This document shows, piece after piece, positions 44,308-53,886 of a stretch of DNA of 64,000 nucleotides. The position numbers and the translations under genes were made by a program. The stretch spans positions 62,001-126,000 of the forward strand of contig CBDEGD010000044.1 of the NCBI GenBank assembly GCA_965237625.1, in the 5' to 3' direction. A model generated the notes under the pieces. That model was given only the letters and a program-made list of their open reading frames with translations, made no database searches and was not told the DNA's origin. The stretch's first letter is position 1. Each line of letters opens with the position of its first letter. This DNA is from JABDIP01 sp965237625 (GTDB lineage: Bacteria; Pseudomonadota; Alphaproteobacteria; DSM-16000; Inquilinaceae).

Positions 44308-45770
44308 GCGAAAATCCCTTGTGGACCGCCCAGGAAGTGGCGGCAGCGACCAGCGGAACTCCGATCGGCGAGTGGACGGCGAGTGGCGTGTCAATCGACA
44401 GCCGCACCGTGGAACCCGGCGACCTGTTTATCGCCCTCGCCGGACCGAATTTCGACGGCCATGAATACGTGGCCCAAGCGCTGAACAATGGCGCGGCCGC
44501 GGCGATGGTGCATCGGCCACCAAAGGCGGTGGCCCCGGATGCGCCGCTGCTGATCGTCGACGACACCATGGAAGGCCTGACAGCGCTGGGCACCTTTGGC
44601 CGGCTGCGGTTTGACGGCAAGGTGATCGCGGTGACCGGCTCTGTCGGCAAGACCAGCACCAAGGAGGCCCTGCGCACGGCGCTGGGCGCCCAGGCGCCGA
44701 CTTTCGCCACCACCGGCAATCTGAACAATCATTGGGGCGTGCCGTTGAGCCTGTCCCGCATGCCGGCTGACAATGCCTATGGCGTTCTCGAGCTCGGCAT
44801 GAACCATCCCGGCGAGATCGAGCGGCTGTCGCGGCAGTGCAAGCCGGATGTCGCCATCATCACCTCTGTGGAGGCGGTGCATCTGGAGAATTTCGACAGC
44901 GTCGAGGCTATCGCCGATGCCAAGGCCGAGATTTTCGCCGGCATGAACCCGGCCAGCACCGCGATCCTGAATCGCAACAACCGACACTTCCCGCGACTGG
45001 TCGCCCATGCGAGGACCGCCGGCATCGGCCAGGTTTGGAGTTATGGCGAGCATCCCGATGCGGAGGCGCGGCTGCTGGATTGCTCCCTGCACGCCACCTG
45101 CAGCGCCGTCAGTGCCTCGATTCGCGGCGAGGTGCTGCAATATTCGCTGTCGGTTCCGGGCCAGCATTGGGTGCTCAACAGCCTCGGCGTCTTGCTGGCG
45201 GTGAAGGCAATCGACGGCGACGTGGCGGCGGCCGCACGGGCACTATCGAAGATCCAACCGCTGAAGGGACGTGGCGCCCGCAGCCGCATCAGGCTGCTGC
45301 AGGACGACCATATCGGCGCCTTCACCCTGATCGACGAATGCTACAACGCCAGCCCGACCTCGATTGCGGCGTCCCTCGCCGTGCTGGGCACTGCCGATCC
45401 CGATGGCGGCGGCCGGCGGATCGCCGTGCTGGGCGACATGCTGGAGCTCGGCGAACAGGCCGCATCCCTGCATGTCGGCCTCAAGCAACATCTGGTCTCG
45501 GCGGATGTGGATCTGGTCTACGCCTGCGGCCCGAACATGGCCAAGCTGTATGACGCGCTGCCGCCAGGCATGCGCGGTGCCTGCGCCCGGGACAGCCGGG
45601 AATTGGCGATAAAAATCGCCGAGGCGGCGCAGCCGGGTGACGTGATCATGGTCAAGGGCTCGCTGGGAAGCCGCATGGCGCTGGTCGTCGATGCGCTGCA
45701 GGCGCTCGACTCCGGCGAAGACGGTCTTTCCGGGCTGCGGTGCCAGCCCCGGGCGGTCAACGGAGGCTGA
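44304..45770 (+). CDS. murF: UDP-MurNAc-tripeptide--D-Ala-D-Ala ligase
   Basis: A 488-residue Mur ligase that adds the D-Ala-D-Ala dipeptide. The N-terminal domain includes SIDSRTVEPGDLFIAL, the ATP loop is TGSVGKTSTKEALRTAL (about 112-128), followed by NLNNHWGVPLSL and ELGMNHPGEI. The C-terminal domain has DECYNASPTS and VLGDMLELGE. GGGAGA precedes the ATG. It ends 3 bases before mraY. Cytoplasmic. Confidence 0.97.
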   Translation: MSENPLWTAQEVAAATSGTPIGEWTASGVSIDSRTVEPGDLFIALAGPNFDGHEYVAQALNNGAAAAMVHRPPKAVAPDAPLLIVDDTMEGLTALGTFGRLRFDGKVIAVTGSVGKTSTKEALRTALGAQAPTFATTGNLNNHWGVPLSLSRMPADNAYGVLELGMNHPGEIERLSRQCKPDVAIITSVEAVHLENFDSVEAIADAKAEIFAGMNPASTAILNRNNRHFPRLVAHARTAGIGQVWSYGEHPDAEARLLDCSLHATCSAVSASIRGEVLQYSLSVPGQHWVLNSLGVLLAVKAIDGDVAAAARALSKIQPLKGRGARSRIRLLQDDHIGAFTLIDECYNASPTSIAASLAVLGTADPDGGGRRIAVLGDMLELGEQAASLHVGLKQHLVSADVDLVYACGPNMAKLYDALPPGMRGACARDSRELAIKIAEAAQPGDVIMVKGSLGSRMALVVDALQALDSGEDGLSGLRCQPRAVNGG

Positions 45771-45773
45771 TCG

Positions 45774-46859
45774 TTGCTCTATAACCTCCTTTTCCCGCTG
45801 GCCGATGAGTTCATCGCCTTCAACCTGTTCCGGTATCTTACATTCCGGACCGGCGGCGCGTTGATGACCGGGCTGATCATTTCCTTCGTGTTCGGCCCCT
45901 GGCTGATCCGCCGGCTGAAATCGCGCCAGGGCGCCGGCCAGCCGATCCGCGACGACGGGCCGGAGGCCCATTTCGCCAAGCGCGGCACGCCGACGATGGG
46001 CGGTCTGATGATCCTGATCGGCGTGCTGTTCTCGACGCTGCTCTGGGCCAATCTGACCAACGCCTATGTCTGGATCGTCATGCTGGTGACGACCGGGTTC
46101 GGCCTGATCGGCTTCTTCGACGACTATCTGAAACTCACCAAACGCAATTCCCGCGGCCTGCCGGGCAGGATCAAGCTGATCTTCCAGGTACTGATCGGCG
46201 GCGGCGCCGCGTTCTGGACCATGCAGGTCACTGGCGAGCCCCTGGCGACCGGCCTTGCGGTTCCGTTCGTCAAGGAATTGCTGATCCAGCTCGGCTGGTT
46301 CTTCATCCCGTTCGCGGTGCTGGTGATCGTCGGGGCATCGAACGCGGTCAATCTGACAGACGGGCTGGATGGGCTGGCCATCGTGCCAGTGATGATCGCG
46401 GCCGGCTGTTTCGGGTTCATCAGCTATGTCAGCGGCAACGTGATCTTCGCCGACTATCTGCAGATCCACCACATCACCGGCGGTGGCGAACTGGCCGTGT
46501 TCTGCGGCGCCCTGATCGGCGCCAGCCTCGGCTTCCTGTGGTTCAACGCGCCCCCCGCCATGGTGTTCATGGGCGATACCGGTTCCCTGTCCCTGGGTGG
46601 CGCGCTGGGCGCTATCAGCGTGGTCACCAAGCATGAGCTGGTGCTGGCGATAGTCGGTGGCCTGTTCGTGTTGGAGACCGTCTCGGTGATCGTCCAGGTG
46701 GCCTCGTTCAAGATGACCGGGCGCCGGGTCTTCCGCATGGCCCCGCTGCATCATCATTTCGAACAGAAGGGCTGGGCCGAGCCGACCATCGTCATCCGGT
46801 TCTGGATCATCGCCGTCATCCTGGCCCTGGTCGGCCTGTCGACCTTGAAGCTGAGGTGA
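45774..46859 (+). CDS. mraY: Phospho-MurNAc-pentapeptide translocase (lipid I synthase)
   Basis: A 361-residue membrane protein with ten helices. It transfers phospho-MurNAc-pentapeptide to undecaprenyl phosphate. The start is a TTG with GGAGG seven bases before it. Signatures are KRGTPTMGG, the catalytic FFDDYLKLTKRNSRGL (Asp pair), NAVNLTDGLDGLAI, MVFMGDTGSLSLGG and the Mg/nucleotide loop APLHHHFEQKGW. Confidence 0.97.
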   Translation: MLYNLLFPLADEFIAFNLFRYLTFRTGGALMTGLIISFVFGPWLIRRLKSRQGAGQPIRDDGPEAHFAKRGTPTMGGLMILIGVLFSTLLWANLTNAYVWIVMLVTTGFGLIGFFDDYLKLTKRNSRGLPGRIKLIFQVLIGGGAAFWTMQVTGEPLATGLAVPFVKELLIQLGWFFIPFAVLVIVGASNAVNLTDGLDGLAIVPVMIAAGCFGFISYVSGNVIFADYLQIHHITGGGELAVFCGALIGASLGFLWFNAPPAMVFMGDTGSLSLGGALGAISVVTKHELVLAIVGGLFVLETVSVIVQVASFKMTGRRVFRMAPLHHHFEQKGWAEPTIVIRFWIIAVILALVGLSTLKLR

Positions 46860-46863
46860 CGCG

Positions 46864-48288
46864 GTGATCGAGCTCGGCTTCCTCAAGGGCAAGACCGTCG
46901 CCGTTCTCGGGCTCGGAAAATCGGGCATGAGCACGGCGCGCGCGCTTTCGGCTGCCGACGCGACCGTATTGGCCTGGGACGACAGCCGACCTGAAGCCGC
47001 CACATCCCTGGACGGGGTCACCGGCACCGATCTGCGCGAGGTCGATCTGGCCGAGGTCGAGATGCTGGTGCTCAGCCCCGGCATCCCCAAATGCAATCCC
47101 GCGCCCCATGTGGTGGTCGCCCGGGCCCATGAGGCGGGATGCCTGATCGTCAGCGACATCGACCTGCTGGGTCAGGCCCAGCCGGATGCGCGCTATCTGG
47201 GCGTCACCGGCACCAACGGCAAATCGACGACAACGGCGCTGATCGGACACATCCTCACCAAGACCGGGCCGCCAACCCAGATCGGCGGGAATCTCGGTAT
47301 TCCCGCACTCTCCCTCAAACCGCTGGATGCCAGTGGCTGGTACGTGCTGGAGCTCAGCTCGTACCAGCTTGAAACCGTTTCGGCGGTCGAGTGGGACATC
47401 GCAATGCTGATCAATGTCGCACCGGACCATTTGGACCGGTATGCCGACATGGACGATTATGTCGATACCAAGCGGAAAATCTTCAGCCGGCAGCCGGCCG
47501 ACGGCGTCGCGATTATCGGCATAGACGACGACTGGTCGCGTGCGACCTATGACCAGCTTTCGGGCAAATCCGACCGACGCGTCATTCCAATCTCGGCAGA
47601 AACCGAAATCCCCGGCGGCGTCTTCGTGCGCCACGGATTGCTGATTGATGCGACAGGCAGCGCCGAGCAGACGGTCATCGACCTACGGACGGTCCCGACC
47701 CTTCCGGGCAGCCACAACCGGCAGAATGCCGCCGCCGCCTATGCGGCCGCGCTATCCGTGGGAATTGCACCGGACGCGATCGCCGAGGCGATGCGCGGCT
47801 TCCCCGGGCTGCGCCACCGGCAGGAACTGATCGGCACCGTCGGATCGCTCAGCTTCGTCAATGACAGCAAGGCGACAAATCCCGACGCCGCGGCGCGGGC
47901 GCTGGCTTGTTACGACCGGGTCTATTGGATCGTCGGCGGCCTGCCCAAACAGGGCGGGCTGGAAGTCCTGACACCGCATCTGGGGCGCGTCGCCCATGCC
48001 TTCCTGATTGGCGAGGCCGCCGGCATGCTGGCGGAATTCCTAGACGGCGCGGTGGCCTTTACCCAATGCGGAGAAATTGGAGCGGCCGTCGAAGCGGCGG
48101 TTCGGCAGGCGGAGGCCGATGGCGATAAGGGCGGCGATGCCGTCGTGCTGCTGTCGCCAGCCTGCGCGTCATGGGATCAGTTTGCGAATTTCGAGGCGCG
48201 CGGCGATGCCTTCGTGTCGGCGGCGCGCGCGCTCGCACGGCGTTCGACCGGCCCTGCACAGCCGGCTCCAAGTGTGGGAGCGCTGTGA
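46864..48288 (+). CDS. murD: UDP-MurNAc-L-alanine--D-glutamate ligase
   Basis: A 474-residue Mur ligase. The start is a GTG (46864) with GAGG seven bases upstream. The N-terminal Rossmann part reads VAVLGLGKSGMSTARAL, the ATP loop VTGTNGKSTTTALIGHIL (about 118-135), then GNLGIPAL and ELSSYQLE. The late block FVNDSKATNPDAAARAL and YWIVGGLPKQGG are typical. It overlaps ftsW by one base (TGATG). Confidence 0.97.
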   Translation: MIELGFLKGKTVAVLGLGKSGMSTARALSAADATVLAWDDSRPEAATSLDGVTGTDLREVDLAEVEMLVLSPGIPKCNPAPHVVVARAHEAGCLIVSDIDLLGQAQPDARYLGVTGTNGKSTTTALIGHILTKTGPPTQIGGNLGIPALSLKPLDASGWYVLELSSYQLETVSAVEWDIAMLINVAPDHLDRYADMDDYVDTKRKIFSRQPADGVAIIGIDDDWSRATYDQLSGKSDRRVIPISAETEIPGGVFVRHGLLIDATGSAEQTVIDLRTVPTLPGSHNRQNAAAAYAAALSVGIAPDAIAEAMRGFPGLRHRQELIGTVGSLSFVNDSKATNPDAAARALACYDRVYWIVGGLPKQGGLEVLTPHLGRVAHAFLIGEAAGMLAEFLDGAVAFTQCGEIGAAVEAAVRQAEADGDKGGDAVVLLSPACASWDQFANFEARGDAFVSAARALARRSTGPAQPAPSVGAL

Positions 48289-49421
48289 TGATCGGCTGGG
48301 CCCGCACCGATACATCGATCCTCGGCCGCTGGTGGTGGACCGTCGACCGATGGAGCCTGGGCGCTCTGGGCCTGCTGGTCGCGTTCGGCGCGGTGGTGAT
48401 CGCCGCCGCCAGCCCGTCGGTCGCCGACCGGCTGAACGTCGATGAGTTCCATTTCGTGCGCCGTCACCTGGCCCTGCTGGTGCCGGCGCTGCTGATCCTG
48501 TTGGGCAGTTCGCTGCTGTCGCCGACCGGGGCGCGGCGCCTGTCGGTGCTGGTTCTGGCGGCCGGGATCTTTGGCGTAATCCTGACGTTGCTCATCGGTG
48601 TCGAGATCAAGGGCGCGGCACGCTGGCTGCAGATCGGCGGGCTGTCGGTTCAGCCGTCGGAATTCGTGAAACCGGCCTTCGCCGTGGTCGCCGCCTGGCT
48701 GTTCACCCGCTCGGCCATGCGCCAAGAACCCCAGGGCAACATCGCCAGCTGCGCCCTGCTGGCCGCCATTCTCGGCCTGCTGCTGCTGCAGCCCGATCTG
48801 GGCATGGCGGTGGTGGTGACCGCTGTCTGGGGCGTGCAGTTCTTCCTGGCCGGCCTGTCGATCGGCATGGTCGCGGCAATGGCCGGGCTGGCCCTGGCAG
48901 GCTTGGCCGGCTCGTATCTGACCTTCCCGCACGTCGCCAGCCGGATCGACCGCTTCCTCGACCCCGCCAGCGGCGACAACTACCAGGTCCAGCGCTCGCT
49001 GGAGGCCTTCATGAATGGCGGGTTCTGGGGCACCGGCCCCGGCGAGGGCACGGTCAAGACAGGCCTGCCGGACGCTCATGCGGATTTCATCATGGCGGTG
49101 GCTGGCGAGGAATTCGGCATGGCCTGGTGCCTGATCCTGATCTCGTTGTTCGCATTCGTGGTCCTGCGCGGCTTCAACCGGGCGATCGGCGAGCAGAGCC
49201 TGTTCGTCCTGCTGGCCGCCGCCGGGCTGCTGGTTCAGTTCGGCTTGCAGGCCCTGATCAATATGGGCTCGACCCTGAACCTGATACCGACCAAGGGCAT
49301 GACCCTGCCCTTCGTCAGCTATGGCGGCTCGTCCATGCTGGCCCTGGCGTTCGGGATGGGCATGGTGCTGGCGCTGACCAGACGCCGTACGGCGGTGCTG
49401 CCGACCGGAGGCGGGTCATGA
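48288..49421 (+). CDS. ftsW: Septal peptidoglycan glycosyltransferase FtsW
   Basis: A 377-residue SEDS protein with ten helices that polymerises lipid II at the septum together with FtsI. The ATG at 48288 is the natural start, since the longer frame to 48171 runs inside murD. Diagnostic segments are GAARWLQIGGLSVQPSEFVK, LLLQPDLGMA with the catalytic-region Asp, NYQVQRSLEAFMNGGFWGTG, PDAHADFIMAVAGEEFG and the late PFVSYGGSS. Overlaps murG by 4. Confidence 0.97.
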   Translation: MIGWARTDTSILGRWWWTVDRWSLGALGLLVAFGAVVIAAASPSVADRLNVDEFHFVRRHLALLVPALLILLGSSLLSPTGARRLSVLVLAAGIFGVILTLLIGVEIKGAARWLQIGGLSVQPSEFVKPAFAVVAAWLFTRSAMRQEPQGNIASCALLAAILGLLLLQPDLGMAVVVTAVWGVQFFLAGLSIGMVAAMAGLALAGLAGSYLTFPHVASRIDRFLDPASGDNYQVQRSLEAFMNGGFWGTGPGEGTVKTGLPDAHADFIMAVAGEEFGMAWCLILISLFAFVVLRGFNRAIGEQSLFVLLAAAGLLVQFGLQALINMGSTLNLIPTKGMTLPFVSYGGSSMLALAFGMGMVLALTRRRTAVLPTGGGS

Positions 49422-50575
49422 GCCGCGCCGTGATCGCCTTGGCCGCCGGCGGCACTGGCGGACACATGTTCCCGGCCGAGGCGCTGGCTCAGGCGCTGAT
49501 CGCCCGAGGCTTGAAGATCGCCATGGTCACCGACAGCCGGGGCGGCGCGTTCGGCGACTCCAGCACCGACATCGATGTGTTCCGTATTCGGGCCGCGACC
49601 GTCGGTGCCGGCCTGATCGGCAAGCTGAAGACCGGGCTGGCCATCGCCATCGGCTATCTCCAGGCACGCGGCATCCTGAAGCGCGTCAGGCCCGCCGCGC
49701 TGGTCGGGTTCGGCGGATATGCCTCCGCCCCGACAGTACTGGCCGCCGGCGCGTGCCGGGTGCCGGTATTGCTGCACGAACAGAACGCCTTCTTGGGCCG
49801 CGCCAACCGGTTGCTGGTGGGACGGGCGTCCGGCATTGCCGTCGCCTTCCCGTCGGTCGGCGGCGTCGACAAGGCGGGCGAGGCCAAGCTGGTCCGGACC
49901 GGCAACCCGGTCCGCCCAGCGATAGTCGAATGGGCGGCTACGCCGTACGAGGCAACGGCGGACGGCCGGGCCATCCGCATCCTCGTGCTCGGCGGCAGCC
50001 AGGGCGCGCGGGCGCTCAGCGAGTTGATCCCTGGCGCGTTGGCGAAGCTGGAAGAGCCGATCCGACGGCGGCTGGTGGTCACCCAGCAATGTCGGGCCGA
50101 AGACCTTCAGATGGCGCGCACGGTCTATGAAGGCACCCATATTCTCCATCAGCTCGACACCTTCTTCCAGGACGTGCCCCGCCTGATGGCCGAGGCCCAT
50201 CTGGTGATCTGCCGGTCCGGCGCCTCGACCATCGCCGAGCTGACCGCCATTGGCCGCCCGTCGATCCTGATCCCCTATCCCTTTGCCGCCGACGATCATC
50301 AGACGGCGAACGCGGCGGCGCTGGAGGCTGCCGGCGGCGGCTGGCTGATGCCCCAGGACGCGCTGAGTATCGACAGCCTGTCGGAGCGCGTTGCGGCGCT
50401 GATCGGCGAGCCGAGATCCCTGGCCAAGGCCGCGGCGGCGGCCAAGGCCTTCGGCACCACCGAAGCGGCCGAGAAGCTGGCCGACGCGGTGATGCGGCTG
50501 GCCGGCATCGACAGTAGCAATGGCGGGGGCAATGGCAGCGGGGACGACCATGCACGACAGGAGGTCGCCGCATGA
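49418..50575 (+). CDS. murG: Lipid II synthase: UDP-GlcNAc transferase MurG
   Basis: A 385-residue GT28 glycosyltransferase that adds GlcNAc to lipid I at the cytoplasmic face of the membrane. The first glycine loop is LAAGGTGGHMFPAEALA (about 8-24), then GFGGYASAPTVLAA and LHEQNAFLGRANRLL. The UDP-GlcNAc region has GGSQGARALSE, ICRSGASTIAEL and PYPFAADDHQTANA. The C-terminal 12 residues are Gly/Asn/Ser-rich. ATGA junctions on both sides. Confidence 0.97.
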   Translation: MSRAVIALAAGGTGGHMFPAEALAQALIARGLKIAMVTDSRGGAFGDSSTDIDVFRIRAATVGAGLIGKLKTGLAIAIGYLQARGILKRVRPAALVGFGGYASAPTVLAAGACRVPVLLHEQNAFLGRANRLLVGRASGIAVAFPSVGGVDKAGEAKLVRTGNPVRPAIVEWAATPYEATADGRAIRILVLGGSQGARALSELIPGALAKLEEPIRRRLVVTQQCRAEDLQMARTVYEGTHILHQLDTFFQDVPRLMAEAHLVICRSGASTIAELTAIGRPSILIPYPFAADDHQTANAAALEAAGGGWLMPQDALSIDSLSERVAALIGEPRSLAKAAAAAKAFGTTEAAEKLADAVMRLAGIDSSNGGGNGSGDDHARQEVAA

Positions 50576-51996
50576 GACAAATGCCCCTGGATATCGGCAC
50601 CATCCATCTGGTCGGCATCGGCGGTATCGGCATGAGCGGCATCGCGGAGGTGCTGCACAATCTCGGCTATGCGGTCTCCGGCAGCGATGTCGCCGAGAGC
50701 GCCAACGTCCAGCGCCTGCGCAGCAAGGGCATCGCGGTTGAGATCGGTCATCGTGGTGAGAATGTCACCGGGGCCGCCGTGGTGGTCGTCTCGTCGGCGA
50801 TCCAGGCGGAGAATCCGGAAATCCAGGCTGCCCGGGCGGCCCTGATCCCGGTGGTGCGGCGGGCCGAAATGCTGGCCGAGCTGATGCGCCTGAAATGGGC
50901 CATCGCGGTCGGCGGCACCCATGGCAAGACCACGACGACGTCGCTGATCGCCGCCATGCTGGACGCCGCCGAGGTCGATCCGACCGTGATCAATGGCGGC
51001 ATCATCAACGCCTATGGCACCAATGCCCGCCTCGGAGAAGGCGAATGGATGGTGGTGGAGGCCGACGAGAGCGACGGCAGCTTCACCCATTTGCCCGCGA
51101 CCATCGCCGTGGTCACGAATATCGACCCCGAGCATATGGAGTTCTATGGCGACTTCGATGCTTTGCGCGGCGCCTTCGAGCAGTTCGTGACCAACATCCC
51201 GTTCTACGGCTTCGCCGCCATGTGCGTCGATCACCCGGAAGTTCAGGCACTGATTCCGCGGGTGCCGGACCGGCGGGTCGTCACTTATGGCTTCAGCCCG
51301 CAGGCCGATGTCCGGGCCGTCAATGTCCAGATCAGCGCAGATGGCTCGCGCTTCGACGTGTTGATGACCGATCGTGGCAGCGGCGAAAGCCGGTCGATCG
51401 ACGCCGTGCTGCTGCCGATGCTTGGGCAGCACAATGTCCAGAATGCCTTGGCCAGCATCGCCATCGGCGCCGAGATGGGCATGACCGATGTGCTCATCGC
51501 CAAGACGTTGGCCGGGTTCAAGGGCGTCAAACGGCGCTTCACCCGCACCGGCGTCGTCAACGGCGTGACCATCATCGACGATTACGGCCACCACCCGGTG
51601 GAAATCACCGCCGTGCTCGGCGCTGCCCGTGCGGCGGTGGAGAACACCGCCAAGGTGATCGCCGTGGTTCAGCCCCACCGCTATACGCGGCTGGCCGATC
51701 TGTTCGAGGATTTCTGTACCTGCTTCAACGACGCCGACGCGGTGATCGTGGCCAATGTCTATACCGCCGGCGAGGAGCCGATCGAAGGCGCCGACCGGGA
51801 TTCCCTTGTCGAGGGGCTGCGCTCGCGCGGCCATCGCCTGGTGATCCCGCTGGTCGACGACACATCCCTGGCGCCGATCATCAAGGAAATGACCGGCCCT
51901 GGCGATCTGGTCGTCTGCCTGGGCGCCGGCAACATCACCGCCTGGGCGAACGCCCTGCCCGACCAGCTCACCGCGCTGGGGGGCAAAGGATCATGA
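50572..51996 (+). CDS. murC: UDP-N-acetylmuramate--L-alanine ligase
   Basis: A 474-residue Mur ligase catalysing the first stem-peptide addition. The N-terminal Rossmann loop HLVGIGGIGMSGIAEVL, the ATP loop VGGTHGKTTTTSLIAAML (about 117-134), VVEADESDGSF, then DDYGHHPVEI and VVQPHRYTRLADLFEDF are all diagnostic. AGGAGG sits before the ATG inside the end of murG. Overlap with murB is 4 bases. Confidence 0.97.
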   Translation: MRQMPLDIGTIHLVGIGGIGMSGIAEVLHNLGYAVSGSDVAESANVQRLRSKGIAVEIGHRGENVTGAAVVVVSSAIQAENPEIQAARAALIPVVRRAEMLAELMRLKWAIAVGGTHGKTTTTSLIAAMLDAAEVDPTVINGGIINAYGTNARLGEGEWMVVEADESDGSFTHLPATIAVVTNIDPEHMEFYGDFDALRGAFEQFVTNIPFYGFAAMCVDHPEVQALIPRVPDRRVVTYGFSPQADVRAVNVQISADGSRFDVLMTDRGSGESRSIDAVLLPMLGQHNVQNALASIAIGAEMGMTDVLIAKTLAGFKGVKRRFTRTGVVNGVTIIDDYGHHPVEITAVLGAARAAVENTAKVIAVVQPHRYTRLADLFEDFCTCFNDADAVIVANVYTAGEEPIEGADRDSLVEGLRSRGHRLVIPLVDDTSLAPIIKEMTGPGDLVVCLGAGNITAWANALPDQLTALGGKGS

Positions 51997-52958
51997 CGGC
52001 CATGGCCACGCGACCGGGATTCAGCAAGACGCCGCTGATCGAGCGCCTGCCGGCAGTGCGCGGCCGGCTGACCGAGAATGCGCCACTGTCGGGGGTGACC
52101 TGGTTCCGCGTCGGCGGCCCGGCCGAGGTGATGTTCAAGCCAGCCGATGAGGCCGATCTGGCGGAATTCCTGGCCGGCTGCCCGGATGACGTGCCGATCA
52201 CGGTGATCGGCGTGGCCTCGAACTTGCTGGTACGAGACGGCGGGGTGCCAGGTGTGGTGATCCGGCTGGGCCGCGCCTTCGTCGAGATCGAGGCCAAGGA
52301 CGGCCGGGTCCTGGCCGGGGCGGCCGCGCTCGACGTCAACGTCGCCAAGGTCGCCGGCAATGCCGGGCTGGCCGGGCTGGAGTTCCTGGTCGGCATCCCC
52401 GGCACCATCGGCGGCGCGCTGCGCATGAATGGCGGCGCCTACGGCACCGAGATCAAGGACGTGCTGGAAAGCGCCTGGGCACTCGACCGCCGGGGCAACC
52501 GGCTGGACTTGACGCTTGCCGACATGGATCTGACCTACCGCCATTGCGGTGTCGCGGAAGATGTGGTGTTCGGCGGCGCGGTGCTGGGCGCCAAGCCCGG
52601 CGACAAGCAGGCCATCGCTGCCCGCATGACCGAGATCAGCGAGGCGCGCGGCTCCACCCAGCCGATCCGCTCACGCACCGGCGGCTCGACCTTCGCCAAC
52701 CCGCCGGGCCACAAGGCCTGGCAGGTGATCGACGAGGCCGGCTGCCGTGGGCTGAAAATCGGCGGCGCGCAGGTCTCCGAACTGCATTGCAACTTCCTGA
52801 TCAACACCGGCGACGCCACCGCATCCGACTTGGAGACATTGGGCGAAACGGTGCGCGACCGGGTGCGCGACAAGCACGGAATCGAGCTGCGCTGGGAAAT
52901 CCGCCGCATCGGCGTGCCGGCATCCGGCCAGGACCAGAACGGAGGCCAGGATGGCTAA
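51993..52958 (+). CDS. murB: UDP-N-acetylenolpyruvoylglucosamine reductase
   Basis: A 321-residue FAD enzyme reducing UDP-GlcNAc-enolpyruvate to UDP-MurNAc. The FAD-binding domain has WFRVGGPAEVMFKP and VIGVASNLLVRDGGV; GIPGTIGGALRMNGGAYG and the catalytic serine region TGGSTFANPPGHKAW follow. The protein is of the type IIb-like compact class, with the HCNFLINTGDATASD motif near the end. AAAGGA precedes the ATG at 51993; the long in-frame extension upstream runs antiphase through murC and is not coding. Overlaps ddl by 8. Confidence 0.97.
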   Translation: MTAMATRPGFSKTPLIERLPAVRGRLTENAPLSGVTWFRVGGPAEVMFKPADEADLAEFLAGCPDDVPITVIGVASNLLVRDGGVPGVVIRLGRAFVEIEAKDGRVLAGAAALDVNVAKVAGNAGLAGLEFLVGIPGTIGGALRMNGGAYGTEIKDVLESAWALDRRGNRLDLTLADMDLTYRHCGVAEDVVFGGAVLGAKPGDKQAIAARMTEISEARGSTQPIRSRTGGSTFANPPGHKAWQVIDEAGCRGLKIGGAQVSELHCNFLINTGDATASDLETLGETVRDRVRDKHGIELRWEIRRIGVPASGQDQNGGQDG

Positions 52959-53886
52959 GGGCAACGGCAAGAAACGGGTCGCCGTTCTGATGGGCGGATG
53001 GTCGGCGGAGCGCGAAGTCAGCCTGTCCTCGGGCAAGGAATGCGCCGCCGCGCTGGAGCAGGCCGGCTACGCCGTGACCTGCATCGATGTGGGCCATGAC
53101 CTGCCGGCCCTGCTGGCCGCGCTGACTCCGCCGCCGGACGCGGTGTTCAACGTCCTGCACGGCAAGGGCGGCGAGGATGGCGTGATCCAGGGGGTGCTGG
53201 AACTCATGCAGATCCCCTACACCCATTCCGGCGTCAAGGCGTCGGCACTGGCGATGGACAAGGAATTGACCAAACAGGTGCTGGCCACGGTCGGCGTGCC
53301 GACCCCCCGCGGCATCGTCGTTGACCGGGACGCCGTTCTCGCGGGCCATCCGATCGATCCACCCTATGTGGTCAAGCCGGTCGATGAGGGCTCCAGCGTC
53401 GGCATCAGCTTCGTCATGCCGGGAGACAACATGCCGGGCCTCGACGAGGACTCCTGGGTATTCGGCGAGCGTGCTCTGGTGGAGAGCTATATCGCCGGCC
53501 GGGAGCTGACGGTGTCGGTGATGGGCGACCGGGCGCTGGCGGTGACCGAGATCAAGCCCAAGGAGGGCTTCTACGACTACGCCGCAAAATACACCGACGG
53601 CATGGCGGTGCATCAGGTGCCCGCCGACGTGCCGCAGGCCGTCTACGACGCCTGCATGCGCATGGCCCTGCTGGCGCACCAGACCCTGGGCTGCACCGGC
53701 ATCAGCCGCGCCGACTACCGATACGACGACAGCCTGCCCGGCACTGACGGGCTGTTCATGCTGGAGGTCAATACCCAGCCCGGCATGACGCCGCTGTCGC
53801 TGGTTCCCGAACAGGCGGCGCATCTGGGGATTAGTTTTCCGGAGCTGTGCGCCTGGATGGTGGAGAACGCCGCATGCCACGCCTGA
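52951..53886 (+). CDS. ddl: D-alanine--D-alanine ligase
   Basis: A 311-residue ATP-grasp enzyme of the DdlB group making the dipeptide used by MurF. Visible are VAVLMGGWSAEREVSLSSG, the LHGKGGEDGVIQGVLEL block, YVVKPVDEGSSVGISFV, EVNTQPGMTPLSLVPEQA and the terminal FPELCAWMVE. GGAGG precedes the ATG, which lies within the end of murB. The end overlaps the ftsQ start by 13 bases. Confidence 0.97.
   Translation: MAKGNGKKRVAVLMGGWSAEREVSLSSGKECAAALEQAGYAVTCIDVGHDLPALLAALTPPPDAVFNVLHGKGGEDGVIQGVLELMQIPYTHSGVKASALAMDKELTKQVLATVGVPTPRGIVVDRDAVLAGHPIDPPYVVKPVDEGSSVGISFVMPGDNMPGLDEDSWVFGERALVESYIAGRELTVSVMGDRALAVTEIKPKEGFYDYAAKYTDGMAVHQVPADVPQAVYDACMRMALLAHQTLGCTGISRADYRYDDSLPGTDGLFMLEVNTQPGMTPLSLVPEQAAHLGISFPELCAWMVENAACHA

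Noticed and set aside
45243..47159. A 638-codon minus-strand frame across murF, mraY and murD
   Set aside because: Antisense to three recognised essential genes; the translation is low-complexity Gln/Asp/His.
50895..51992. N-terminal extension of MurB to 687 residues
   Set aside because: The extra part is an alternate-frame reading of murC; the ATG at 51993 has a ribosome binding site and gives a normal MurB length.
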